A stretch of 64,000 nucleotides of DNA, taken from the NCBI GenBank assembly GCA_030549335.1, contig CM060194.1, positions 74,064,077 to 74,128,076 on the forward strand, in the 5' to 3' direction. The translations under genes and the position numbers were made by a program. The notes under the pieces are model-generated. The model saw only the letters and a list, made by a program, of their open reading frames with translations. It was not told the origin of the DNA and searched no databases. Shown here piece after piece: positions 26,402 through 36,738 of this stretch (the stretch's first letter is position 1; every line of letters starts with the position of its first letter). The DNA comes from Pontederia crassipes (lineage: Eukaryota > Streptophyta > Magnoliopsida > Commelinales > Pontederiaceae).

Positions 26402-26854
26402 AGTCCATCTCATCTTTTTCATTTTTCATTTAAAATTAACTAATTTTATAAATTTATTTATATTTTATGTATGATTTTAATATATAAAAATAAAACACAT
26501 AAAATAAAAAAAAATTATTTTCATGATTTAAAATAAAATATTAAATAATTATTTATATTAAACAAAAAAAATGATGGTCAAGTACTTAAAACTTCGATTA
26601 AGGATTGTAGTGTCATGAAGGGTATGATTTGCTGCGCTGTTTTTTTTTTGACGTGTTTTGATTAACTCATTTCTTATGATAATATTTAAGTTTTTAAAAA
26701 ATATTCTAAAATGTTATTATAATAGGATTACAAGAACTCATTGCAAGGTTTGATCTCCGTAATAGGTGAAGTTTCTTTTCTGAAAAATTTCAAATGAGCT
26801 TGTTTCATAATTATGAGGGTCAAAATTAAGTTTAAAAGACATTATCCCTGTGAA

Positions 26855-29800
26855 TGTCACTGGACTATTCTCGGACATTAGACCACGTGCGGCGACTAGA
26901 CGGATAGACACCTAGCCAAGCTTATTTTGAGTTTGCAGCGGAAGTCTTATAGTCGAGACGACTATGCCGAGAGTCGCTTTTATAGGCATTCAATCACGGA
27001 CATGACTAAAGTGTTGGATTACTCGTCATGGGACCGTGACATTAGCACGTTGCGGCACCAATGCAGGCGCTTAAAGTACGAAGGGACGACGAAGGGACCA
27101 CGGGACGCCACGAAAGGACACTGATGTGGATTGCCACCCCACGCTCAAGGCCATGACACTAGAATTAAAGGAAAGCTTACTTGTATTAAATATGATAAAA
27201 CATAACATACAATTGGGCCTCGGAAGGCACTAGTGAACTCCTCCCAGTGTACCGTAGGTATAAGAGTCTTATTACATATTGAAAATGCAAAAGACGTACC
27301 CTACGGGAACGTCACCTACTTGGTCATTCATAAGGACGGCCTTACAAGATAAATGTCATAAGGGCGGATAACTTGGTACTCCATAATATTACGCAGTGCG
27401 GGGCGACTGCATATGTTCCATTATTTCGAGGCTGAGCGGCCGAGAGCTATAAGTTGAGCGGCACTGGTGTCGCGAGGTTTCACGCTTCGTGTCACGGGAA
27501 AACGCCCCGTGACATTCTCCCCCACCAAAATCGGCGACGCCCCCGACGCCGTTGTCCGGGCTTCCTCGAGGCCTTCGTCTTCAGTCTTGACTTCGCTTAT
27601 CTCGTTCAATTCTGCCTTCTTTGCCTCGACTTCGACTTCACCAGCATCACGCAACGTCAGGAATGCCCGCTCCTTGGGGTCTCGCTGAGAACTCCTCCAT
27701 CAGGCCTGCTTCGCTTGCTGATCCTTCGTCCAATTCGGGGTCATCACTTGTGCAGCGCCAGTGGAGTCCGCCATGTGCGGTCTGACTTTATCAAGCAACT
27801 ATCCGTCCATCAAGTCTCTGTTGGCTTCACTTCTCTTCGACTTGCGCAGCGTCAACTTGTTTGGTTTGGTTTCTTTGGGGGTGAAACAACTCTTGTATGC
27901 CTTCAGAAATAGCGTGAAGAAGAGTTGTCTCAGGGTCGTGTAGAACACGATGAAGAGTCTCGCCATTCGACCTGCATAACTTGACTCGATGCTTTCATTT
28001 TACAGATGGCCGCAGCATAAGGTCTCCCTTTCGTCGAATGTGAAATGTGGGACCATCTCACCCTCGATGATCGTCCTTGAATTTCGACGAATTGAAACAA
28101 TACAAGCTCTTTGATGACGACATTTGCAACTTGTCTGCTTCAGGTGCTTTGGGTCACTATGATGAGCGACGAGAGTCTTTCCACAGATGCTTCGGAACGC
28201 TTCAGGACTCTTTGTGGGCTTGACTCCCCATCTCTACATTGCAAGTGGTTGCAACGTATCATCCATTCCTCTGCCGAGTGAAGAGTACAGGACCACCTTC
28301 TCCTTGGTGATCACCTGATGCTTCGGCAGTCTTGAGGTGGGACAAGGTTCTTTGATATAACAATCCATGCCTTGTCCATCAAAGTCGTCATAGTGGACGA
28401 CGTGAGTCTCCCCACGTTCCCTTGTGATTCAACTCGCTGTCTCCAAGTTGCAGATGGCTGCAATGTTGAGTCCTTCGTCCGTCGAGTATTGAGAGTGGCT
28501 CCACTTTCCCCCTTGGTGGACATGAGACATCTCGACGATTTGCAGTGGACTAAGGTTCTTTGATATAACATTCTGCACCTTGTCCACTCGCAGTCTCTAT
28601 AGTGAGCGACGACGGAAGTCTCCCCACATGTGCCTATGGTTCGACTATATTCTCCTGCTTCGATGGACGATCATTGTCTTTAGCATAAGTAGCTTCCTCC
28701 TTGCGACTTGAGCTTCTCTCCCCCATCATTGCCCCTGCCCAAGGGCACTGGTGGTATGGCACTTGTCACGATTGACTTGGCAGCAACGACTAGTGAGCGG
28801 AGGTTAGATGATCATGTCGTTCCAACTCCCTCATAGTCCAAAGCTTCTAACCATTCTGCTTGAAGAGCACCAACATTGGGTCTTCATCCTCTTGGGAACA
28901 CTGTAGGCAGAGCTCGGTGATTCCTTTCACTTCCTCCTTCAATATGCACATCTGGCCGATGCTGAACAAAGCGATCTTGACCTCCAGTCCCAACTTGTCA
29001 GGGCTTGCATAATTGATGAGCTGCCACTTCCTCTGTCCCATGTTTTAACGGGATGCATGTTTGTCACATTCCACATTATCGTGATGGCAACGCCATCTTG
29101 AGGTTGCCACATCTTGCAAGGTTCTTAGGATATGCCTTCTTCCGATCCTGGGACCTGCTTTGAAGCTTAGGCAACACCTTTGGGGTATGGACGGGGCGAG
29201 ATCGTTGTGCTCGTTCACGATGAGGATGCACCTTAGATGCTCGTCCATCCGCAACTTGGACAAAGTAACGTCATTACGCTTGTCGGCAGGGATCATGCGC
29301 CTTTGACATGCTTGTCCACCAGACGGCTGACCCTTGTGAAAGAATAGCCGTTCTGGGTCTTCAGCGAACCATGTGGATGTTCGTGAAGATGCTCCGCTTG
29401 GGTAAGCGGATTACGGTTGGTGAACTCATGGCATGAGCTCCCAACATCACATCCATCTCTATTCGAAGGGACGACATTGCCAGTGTGTCCTTCGAAACAT
29501 TTGGATGGCGATCCTTGGAGGCCGCTTCGATTGCTCGAGGCGTTGTCCGAGAGGAAAGGGCACTCCTTCTTTCGGTTGGCAGCGGACCGCTTGACAGCAG
29601 CATGCCAAGGTTCGCTGATGCTCGACGCTCAGATCATTTGTCAAATTGGTCGCTGAGTTGAGGCGTCGATTTGCATTGGCGTGTATCATGTTCGTCCCAC
29701 TCCTCGATGGTTGACATCGCGTCGCTTGCGGGGCGACACTTGACGAGGCAGGCAAGGCTGACAGCTCGTCCGCGAGTGTTTGCAAGTAATCAACGCTTTG

Positions 29801-31185
29801 CTCCATTCCTGAAAGTCATCATGGCGTGGCAGGCGATGCTGCGGCACGACAAGATGCTTGTGATTGATGCTCCTTGACCGAAAGGATGATATTCTTTGGC
29901 CGAAAAGGGACCATGAACCTTGATGTTTGTCTTTAAGACAACTTCTCCCGTGAAGCGGTTGTGCACTTCACATTGCATGACTGGGCATGCGATGCGACAT
30001 CACGTAATATCGAGCAGCGCCAGGTCATCATGATAGTGCATGACCGACAGTCCCTGAATGTGACACGGGTCCTCCGAGTTACACAATATTTGTGTAAGCG
30101 ATCTCATGGTATTGAGCAGCGCAAGACCATCATGCGAAGCATATGGTCACTCTTGACGCAGAGCGACATTTCAAAATTCTCGACTGTATACCTGGGGTGG
30201 TTGATCTGCTCGAGTGAGTGACGCATGACTATCCCGATTAGGCGGGGCGATCAGTCCGCCATCATGATGCATGACAGACGTTTCTTGACACGACATAGGT
30301 GTATGAGGAACATGCTGCGGGGCACGACTGAGCGTGCGGCGAGGAAGCTTGCCATGCATTTCTCGTTGGCGTCCACGGTCAAAGACCATGGTACTAGTGT
30401 GCCTGGGCGTGAAGTATTTGAGCGGAAGCACATTTCCTATGCCATGGCACATTGCGACGACACAAGCGAGTTATCGTCGCCGGGTAATCCGAGCAGGAAG
30501 AGCTGCTCTAATACCACTTGTCACGAGGTCATTCTCGGACACTAGACCACGTGCGGCGACTAGGCGGATAGGCACCTAGCCAAGTCTGTTTTGAGTTTGC
30601 AGCGGAAGTTTTATGGTCGAGACGACTATGCCGAGAGTCGCTCTTATAGGCATTCAATCACGGACATGACTAGAGTGTTGGATTACTCATCATGGGATCG
30701 TAGCATTAGCGCATTGCGGCACCAATGCAGGCGCTTGGGCGCTTAAAGTACGAAGGGGCGACGAAGGGATCACGGGACGCCACGAAGGGACACCGATGTG
30801 GGTTGCCATCCCACGCTCAAGGCATGACACTAGAATTAAAGGAAAGCTTATTTGTATCAAATATAATGAAACATAACATACAATTGGGCCTCGGAAGGCA
30901 CTAGTGAACTCCTCCCAATGTACCGTAGGTATATGAGTCTTATTACATATTGAAGATGCAAAAGACGTACCCTACGGGAACGTCACCTACTTGGTCATTC
31001 ATAAGGACGGCCTTACAAGATAAATGCCCTAAGGGCGGATAACCTGGTACTCCGTAATATTACGCAGTGCGGGACGACTGCATGTGTTCCATTATTTCGG
31101 CGTTGAGCGGCCGAGAGCTATAAGTTGAGCGGAACTGGTGCCGCGAGGCCTCACGCTTCGTGTCATGGGAAAACGTCCCGTGACA
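26855..31185 (-). mobile_element. Non-autonomous LTR retrotransposon (LARD/TR-GAG-like), structurally whole fossil
   Basis: Two direct repeats bound it: 26855-27514 (660 bp) and 30519-31185 (667 bp), each starting TGTCAC and ending GTGACA. The flanks carry the 4-bp duplication TGAA. Orientation is minus: TGGTATTAGAGC, a primer-binding site matching the 3' end of initiator Met-tRNA, lies at 30505-30516, two bases inside the right LTR, and a purine-rich tract GGTGGGGGAGAA lies next to the left LTR (27515-27526). The 3.0 kb interior is GC-richer than the flanks, and no integrase, reverse transcriptase or RNase H motif was seen. Short frames in it could be gag-like but are unassigned. A hand count of roughly 45-50 LTR differences (about 7%) suggests, at the usual plant LTR rate, some 2-3 million years. 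It would have moved only with help from a partner element. Confidence 0.88.
27950..28700. repeat. Diverged tandem repeats of about 210 bp inside the LTR element
   Basis: AAGGTTCTTTGATATAACA recurs at about 28343 and 28553, followed each time by a related CCTTGTCCA..GTCTCCCCACRT segment. A weaker third copy around 28150 shares GAGCGACGAGAGTCT. Internal tandem repeats are common in non-coding LARD-type interiors. Confidence 0.65.
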
Positions 31186-32712
31186 TGAACAGGGCAAACT
31201 ATGAGATAATCAATTTTTGCTTTTGTTTTAGTAAGAATTGCCTAATCCCATGAGAGCCAAATAATTCATTTTTTATATTAATAATTAGTGCGTACGATAA
31301 TAATAATGTTATTGTGCATTTCTTGGCTCATAGCTTTTTATATTCCAAAAACAATAAACAAAATATCGATATCAATAGTGGATTTTCTCATCATTCTTAT
31401 TCACGCGGGGATCGTCTGCTTGAAGAATAAATTTAAACAAAATCATATAATACAATTTTAATTTGTTTTTTCTGAAAAAATATATTCATATTCAGGGTCA
31501 TGTTTGGATTAAATAGAATAAAATTCGAAAATGTTATACTTTATCACTGAAATATTTTAACATAAATAGTTAATGTTCGAAATTATAATGTAAATATAAT
31601 AATATATTGATAAAAATAAAATATAATAAAAAATGAATATAATTGTTCTTTTAATATGCAAGAACAATTATGTTTCCATTGCAGGGTTAGATTAGGTGTC
31701 ATGGTTTTCTAAATAGATTTTCACAAAATCAAGATTTGACAAAAATTAAATCTCTCCTAACTCATATTTTTTAAATTATTAAAATAGTATGACGTTTTTT
31801 TTCTATCAAAGATGATAAAAAGCAAAATTATTTTTCACACCAAGAACCTCTCCCACATGAAGTGCCTCTTGCCTAAAGCTGCCTTTTGCTACTGATTGGT
31901 TGGTTCATTATTAACCCAGTAAAGTAAAGATCCAGTTATTAATTCTCCAAATTTTAAACTTCAAATTGTAAATAACCAACTACTGAAAAAAATGACTTCT
32001 GCTTTTCAGTTTGGCCATCTCAAGATATTCATAGGCTGTAATAAATTTGCATACAATAAAATGGGACATTTTATTTAAAATTTATTTATCTATTTTAAAT
32101 ATTTATCATATTTAATTTATAAAATAACTAAATGATTTTTTTTTTATCTTAGATAAACTTTTATTAGTTTAAAGTAATAGTTATTGAAACTGAACATTAA
32201 ATATAACTACTAAATGCGTTTGGACAAGTATCGAACATTTTTTATGGTTCATTGTAGCGATCAGGGTATTATTTTCTACTTGTACAACTTCACTCGAATG
32301 AAAAAAAAAATTAAAGTATCAATATTGAAGTTATTATAATATCACAAAAAAAATTAGGTCAAGATATAATAATTTTTTTAAAATCGCATTATCTAATTAT
32401 GTACAAAATTAGCTGAGATATTATTGCTCGCCAATTTTTTTTGAAAAATTTGAGTGAATATTATTTAATTACGACGGAGTATATAATGAGTGAGAAATGA
32501 AAATAAGATCCATTTGAAAATAAAGATACTCACAATTAATTAGCTATTACTAAATCAATATTATAAATACAATATGTTTTCATCTTTTTTATATTTGTTA
32601 TTATTTTCTAGTTTGATGTAGTTTACACTTTTCCATTTGTCCTCTACTCGTTCAATGAGTCTCCGTTTCTTTACTTTCTTACAATCATTGAAAATTTATG
32701 ATAATTCTGAAC
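31186..32712. other. AT-rich intergenic DNA, nothing recognised
   Basis: No gene, RNA gene or clear mobile element boundary was identified between the LTR element and the MULE. Confidence 0.5.
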
Positions 32713-33224
32713 GAGTAAATTACATCAAATACCTTTCAATTTTGGAGCAAATTACGTCAAATATTCTTCAACTTTGGGTGTTTTCTCAACGCTACTTTTT
32801 AACTTTAGTTTGTAATACGAATGTCATCCATTTTTTAACTCATTGCACGGATTGCCTTTTTAACCGGTCATGGCCCATTCCCAATTGCCCCCATCAACGT
32901 GGCGTCCACACGGTCATTTTCTCTCTCCTCCACGCAAGAAGTCGTCATGTGGTAAGTTAGCTTTCTCTCTCCTCCACGTGATCTCCTCCACACGAGTGAG
33001 TTACTAATTTGTGCGATTTAATCGACTTTCGTGTTCGCCATATTGATCTCCTCCACGCGGTGGTCGGCGCTTGTAACGATGGGATTAGCGGCTGCTTCTT
33101 TGGTGATCGCTTCGTCATCTTTCCCTGAAGTCATTTTCTATTAGCCGGCAACCCCTTCTATCGATTCCAGAGGTGTTTCTATGTCGGCGGCCCGTTAAAG
33201 TCATAATATTCCTTACCTCGAAGA

Positions 33225-33557
33225 ATGGCATCATGGAAGGTCATAAGAAGGTGCGAATGCGGAGAAGAAGCAATTATTGGGACGTCGTGGACGAAAGTAA
33301 TTTTGGTCGTATGTTTTATGGCTGTCGAAATTTTTCGTGTGAGTTCTCGAAATCTTTTTCCCTTTTTGTTTGGTTGTTGTTCGTGTTTTACTACTTGTAG
33401 TTTCGTTTGTTGACACTTTCAGAGAATTCAATCTTGCGATTATTTTGATTGGCTGGATCCACCCGTTAATACAACAAGCGGAATTATGATGAACGACCTC
33501 TTGCGAAAGATGGAGAAGCTGGACCATGTGCTCAAAGAGGCGAAGGAAAGAAATTGA
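33225..33557 (+). pseudogene. Small GRF-type zinc-finger gene carried by the MULE, core out of frame
   Basis: Two exons, 33225-33338 and 33423-33557, with an 84-bp GT-AG intron, keep one open frame of 82 residues. It starts MASWKVIRRCECGEEAI and ends with CDYFDWLDPPV and a coiled-coil-like LLRKMEKLDHVLKEAKERN. GRF fingers follow C.CG..A...TSWT..N.GR.FYGC....C.YF.W.DPP, so both flanks fit. The central NFGRMFYGCRNF, however, is found in the neighbouring frame: a one-base loss before it and a one-base gain after it cancel. The spliced frame therefore replaces the core, including one zinc-binding Cys, with VILVVCFMAVEIF. It is probably a pseudogene, though still open. Homologues are small proteins of plant genomes and MULEs with unknown role. 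Confidence 0.6.
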
Positions 33558-33974
33558 CTGCTAGTGTTACAGATAAAAGATCAAAGAGATTAGATTCGAA
33601 AATTGGAAATTGAAATTCAAGTTGTGAAGGCGAAATGTTATTGAATTTTGAAAACATAATTATATTTTGTTTAGCCGTCCTTCTTTTGTATGTTGTGACT
33701 CTTATATAGACAATCATATTGTATTAAGTTGTATCTTTGAATTATATTAATAGTATGTTCGGAGATTGTATTAGGTGTCTCTTCTTCTCAATGAGAAATC
33801 TTATTATTTATATCAATATATTGTCAAAAATCTTATTGTTTGTGACACTTATTTTGAAATTACATTCTTTTGTGTTCATTGTATATGTTTCGAACATATT
33901 GTTGAATGTGATTTGTGGAGTAACTCAACTGTATCGAAAGAAAAACAAGTAGAAATGTTCATGATGGAAAACAG

Positions 33975-34170
33975 GCTACCCTCCTACTTTTAACTCTAAA
34001 TGTGGACTACCCTCCAACTGTTAACTCTAACTGTGGACTACCTTCCAACTTTAGGTACAAACTCATGATGCCCTCCATCTTTTTGACGAAATATTAGACT
34101 GCCCTCCAACTTTTTCGATATTAAAGATCATACCCTCCATCTTATATAAAGTTTCATGATTGCCCTTGAA
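33975..34170. repeat. Degenerate tandem repeat in the MULE interior
   Basis: Four to six loose copies of CTACCCTCCAACTTTTAACTC-like units of about 35 bases, with increasing divergence to the right. Confidence 0.6.
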
Positions 34171-34326
34171 CTTCACGTTTTTGCGACAATACCCTTCACC
34201 TGCTTTTGAGCTCAAATCGATCTAATACAAACAGTTGAACGCGTTGAGAGTGCAATTTTCACATTTATAGCATTTTGTGAAAGAGAAACACATGAAGATA
34301 CATTTCAACTCCATAAATTATAACAT

Positions 34327-34505
34327 CCACAAAAAAGAATAATATCAAAATATAACTATTTTCCCATATCTACTTCCACAAAAAGGATAACATCTAAATT
34401 TAACTGTTTGCCCACATCTACATCCACAACAAAGGATAACGTCCAAATTTAATTGTTTGCCCACAACAAAGGATAACATCCAAATTTAACTGTTCGCCCA
34501 CATGT
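34327..34505. repeat. About 45-bp tandem repeat in the MULE interior
   Basis: About four copies built around AAAGGATAACATCCAAATTT and AACTGTTTGCCCACATCTAC, one of them shortened. Confidence 0.75.
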
Positions 34506-34566
34506 ATAAAAACAAGTAAACAAGACTTCTTCGTCAAGTGTGACACATTTTCCCAGCTTTCTTCTA

Positions 34567-35190
34567 CTTTTTCTGCATGGTTGCCTGAGAAGACAAAGAT
34601 GCCTCACATTCAGTTGGAGCCTGAAAAGAGAACAAAATCATTAGACATTAAGTTAGCTTTGACATAAACTTTAAAATTTATGTTTTAAGACTACCTGTGT
34701 AACAATTGACTGTTGAGAGCTTGGAATCATCGTGCTTTTACCCTTTTTTCCCTGCACAAAAGAAAAAGGCATTAGTTTTCAAGAGACAAAAAAGGGACAA
34801 ATATCTATTAAACACTTATATGTGATCTTTTGTTGCGACCAACTTTTCCGCAAAAAGTACATTTCATGCGAACCCTTCCTCTCTTGGACAATTTTCCTTT
34901 TTTGACTTAAGATTTCTTAGACTTTTCTAATTCTTGTACCTCCTTTCTCTTAGCTTTTTATTTTTCTTCTTCTTCTTATGTTAGCAAACAATGACGGATT
35001 AATCAATGTTGGCTCCTCCATGACCGGCCACTGATCGCATCCGTTTAGAGGATGTATAATATAGTCATAAATTTTTAAGAAAGTTTTCGTGGAATAATAC
35101 GTATCGACATAAGCATATGAGTCCCCGTTGTTTCTAAATATACACGCAACTGTGTGTACACATGAGATCCATGTTAGTTGTCATCTTAAT
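34567..35190 (-). pseudogene. MULE transposase C-terminal remnant
   Basis: Minus-strand pieces match the end of MuDR-type plant transposases. At 35190-34980 there is a SWIM-like CVHTVACIFRNNGDSYAYV, then YYSTKTFLKIYDYIIHPLNG and QWPVMEEPTLINPSL. Near 34900-34820 there is a basic stretch and a zinc-knuckle-like MKCTFCGKVGRNKRS, where the usual GHNKR.C reads GRNKRSH. Small downstream blocks at about 34751-34694 and 34621-34567 look like terminal exons, the last ending in QATMQKK and a stop. The DDE catalytic region and most of the protein are missing, and there are frame changes between pieces, so it cannot make active transposase. Confidence 0.65.
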
Positions 35191-35990
35191 TAACCAATGC
35201 AGAATGAAAATTACATGTTATCTTGCAATAATGAACAATTAAGAGTAAATAATTACCTCTGCTCCTCCTTCCATCTCTTGTCATTGTGTATGGTACAACT
35301 TTCTAGACATAGAATCGTACAACTACAATAAAGAATGAAGAGTGAATGAATAGTTAGGCTTTTGAGGGACTACATTAGGGTTTCGGGGACCAGATTAGTA
35401 ACAAAACGAATAATTTTTTGTCGGATAGGAATAGGGAGCTTGTCATAAGGGATCAAGTTAATCATCATATTATTTAAAAATTAAGGTTATGGTGGGACTA
35501 AGAAATTAGGGTTTAGGGACCACATGAACTTGACATTTTATACTTGACGCACGAAAGATATAAACGAAGCTACATACTGAAAAGCACCGGACGCCGGCGT
35601 CACTTCTTCCTCGCGGCATTCCGTCTTCTCCCGCTCGCGTTTCGACAACTCTTACACGATGGATGCTAACATTTGACGATGGCGAACACGAAGATGAAGG
35701 CCGACGAATGTGAACGTGAACGATGACAATGAGGGAAAAAAGGGGAAATAATTTAACGCTCGATCAATTTAGGTTAAGTAAGAGGATTTAGTATATATGT
35801 GGTGCCACGTCGGACGACTGCCTACGCAGAGGAGAGAAAAGGTTGCCATGATAGTTGGGCGACAGGGAATGGGCCATGACCGATTAAAAGGGCATTTCAT
35901 GCAATGAGTTAAAAGATGGAGAGCATTCGTATTACAAACTAAAGTTGGAGGATATTTCTGAACAAACTTCAAAGTTGGAGGGCATTTGAA

Positions 35991-36738
35991 ATAATTTATC
36001 CATCAATTTTGATATTTGCTCGGCGCTACATTCTAACTTTACTTTATAAAATGAATGCCCTCCTCCATCTTTTGACTTGTTTATGCCATTTTCACCTACG
36101 ATCATTCATTTACATGGCGCTTACGCGACAATCTTCTCTCCTTCACGCAAGTAATTTGTCGACGTGGCAAATTTTAAAAATAAAATAAGATTAAAAAATG
36201 AAAAAAGTGCCACGTTGTCTTCTCTCCTTTCCAGGGAGGTGCGCCAGCGACGTGCAAGGGTCGCCCCTGGACAAAACTCCTTTTCATTGGCACGTCAACA
36301 GGATGTGACCTCGCCGGCTCACAAGCAAGGACACAGAGAGGAGGAGGGGCCCTGCGACCTCGCCGGTGTTTTCAGTGAGAAGAGCCCCCCCCCCCCCCTC
36401 TTTGTGTCCTCGCCCTCCTTCTCCTCATCGACGAGTAGGAGGGGGTCGTCGGTGAGCGCGTCGCCGGCCTGTCGACAAAAATAGGGGCGACCCTTCCCCG
36501 GCAAGGAGAGAGAAGACAACATGGCGCCCTTTTTATTTTTTAATTTTATTTTATTTTTTAATTTTATCACGTCGATAAATTACTTGCGTAGGAGAAAGAA
36601 GATTGTCGCATACGCATCACGTCAGGAACCGAAAAATGGGCGAACGTAAGTGAAAAGAGGTGAAATAAGTCAAAAGTATTATAAAATAAAGATAAAAGAT
36701 AACGTCAAAATTGAATGGCATTTTATGTAATTTACTCA
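35991..36738. mobile_element. Second MULE-like TIR element, about 750 bp, non-coding
   Basis: Inverted repeats of about 240 bases face each other. The left arm contains CGACAATCTTCTCTCCTTC, ACGCAAGTAATTTGTCGACG and GTTGTCTTCTCTCCTT; the right arm carries their complements in reverse order. The centre is GC-rich (36240-36480). It has no transposase. The arms share the ATTTACATCAAAT-like end and the CTCTCCTCCACGCAAG-like motif with the neighbouring 3.3 kb MULE, so the two look related. The open frames at 36164-36484 and 36319-36570 lie on opposite strands of this inverted repeat and are not considered genes. Confidence 0.65.

Larger units (their letters stand above)
32713..36000. mobile_element. 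Mutator-like element (MULE), about 3.3 kb, internally decayed
   Basis: Long terminal inverted repeats of more than 200 bases bound the element (about 32713-32945 and 35775-36000). Both contain TTAGTTTGTAATACGAATG, AACTCATTGCA and CGGTCATGGCCCATTCCC in matching order on opposite strands. Inside are a minus-strand remnant of a MULE transposase C-terminus (34.56-35.19 kb) and a plus-strand GRF zinc-finger gene (33.2-33.6 kb), a combination also seen in other plant MULEs. The transposase catalytic domain is absent, so the element is non-autonomous. A 9-bp target duplication could not be confirmed, possibly because another TIR element adjoins the right end. Confidence 0.8.

Noticed and set aside
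27454-27912. 152-codon plus-strand frame
   Set aside because: It is antisense to the interior of the minus-strand LTR element and has no recognisable domain.
36164-36570. Two open frames on opposite strands
   Set aside because: They mirror each other across the inverted repeats of the second TIR element.
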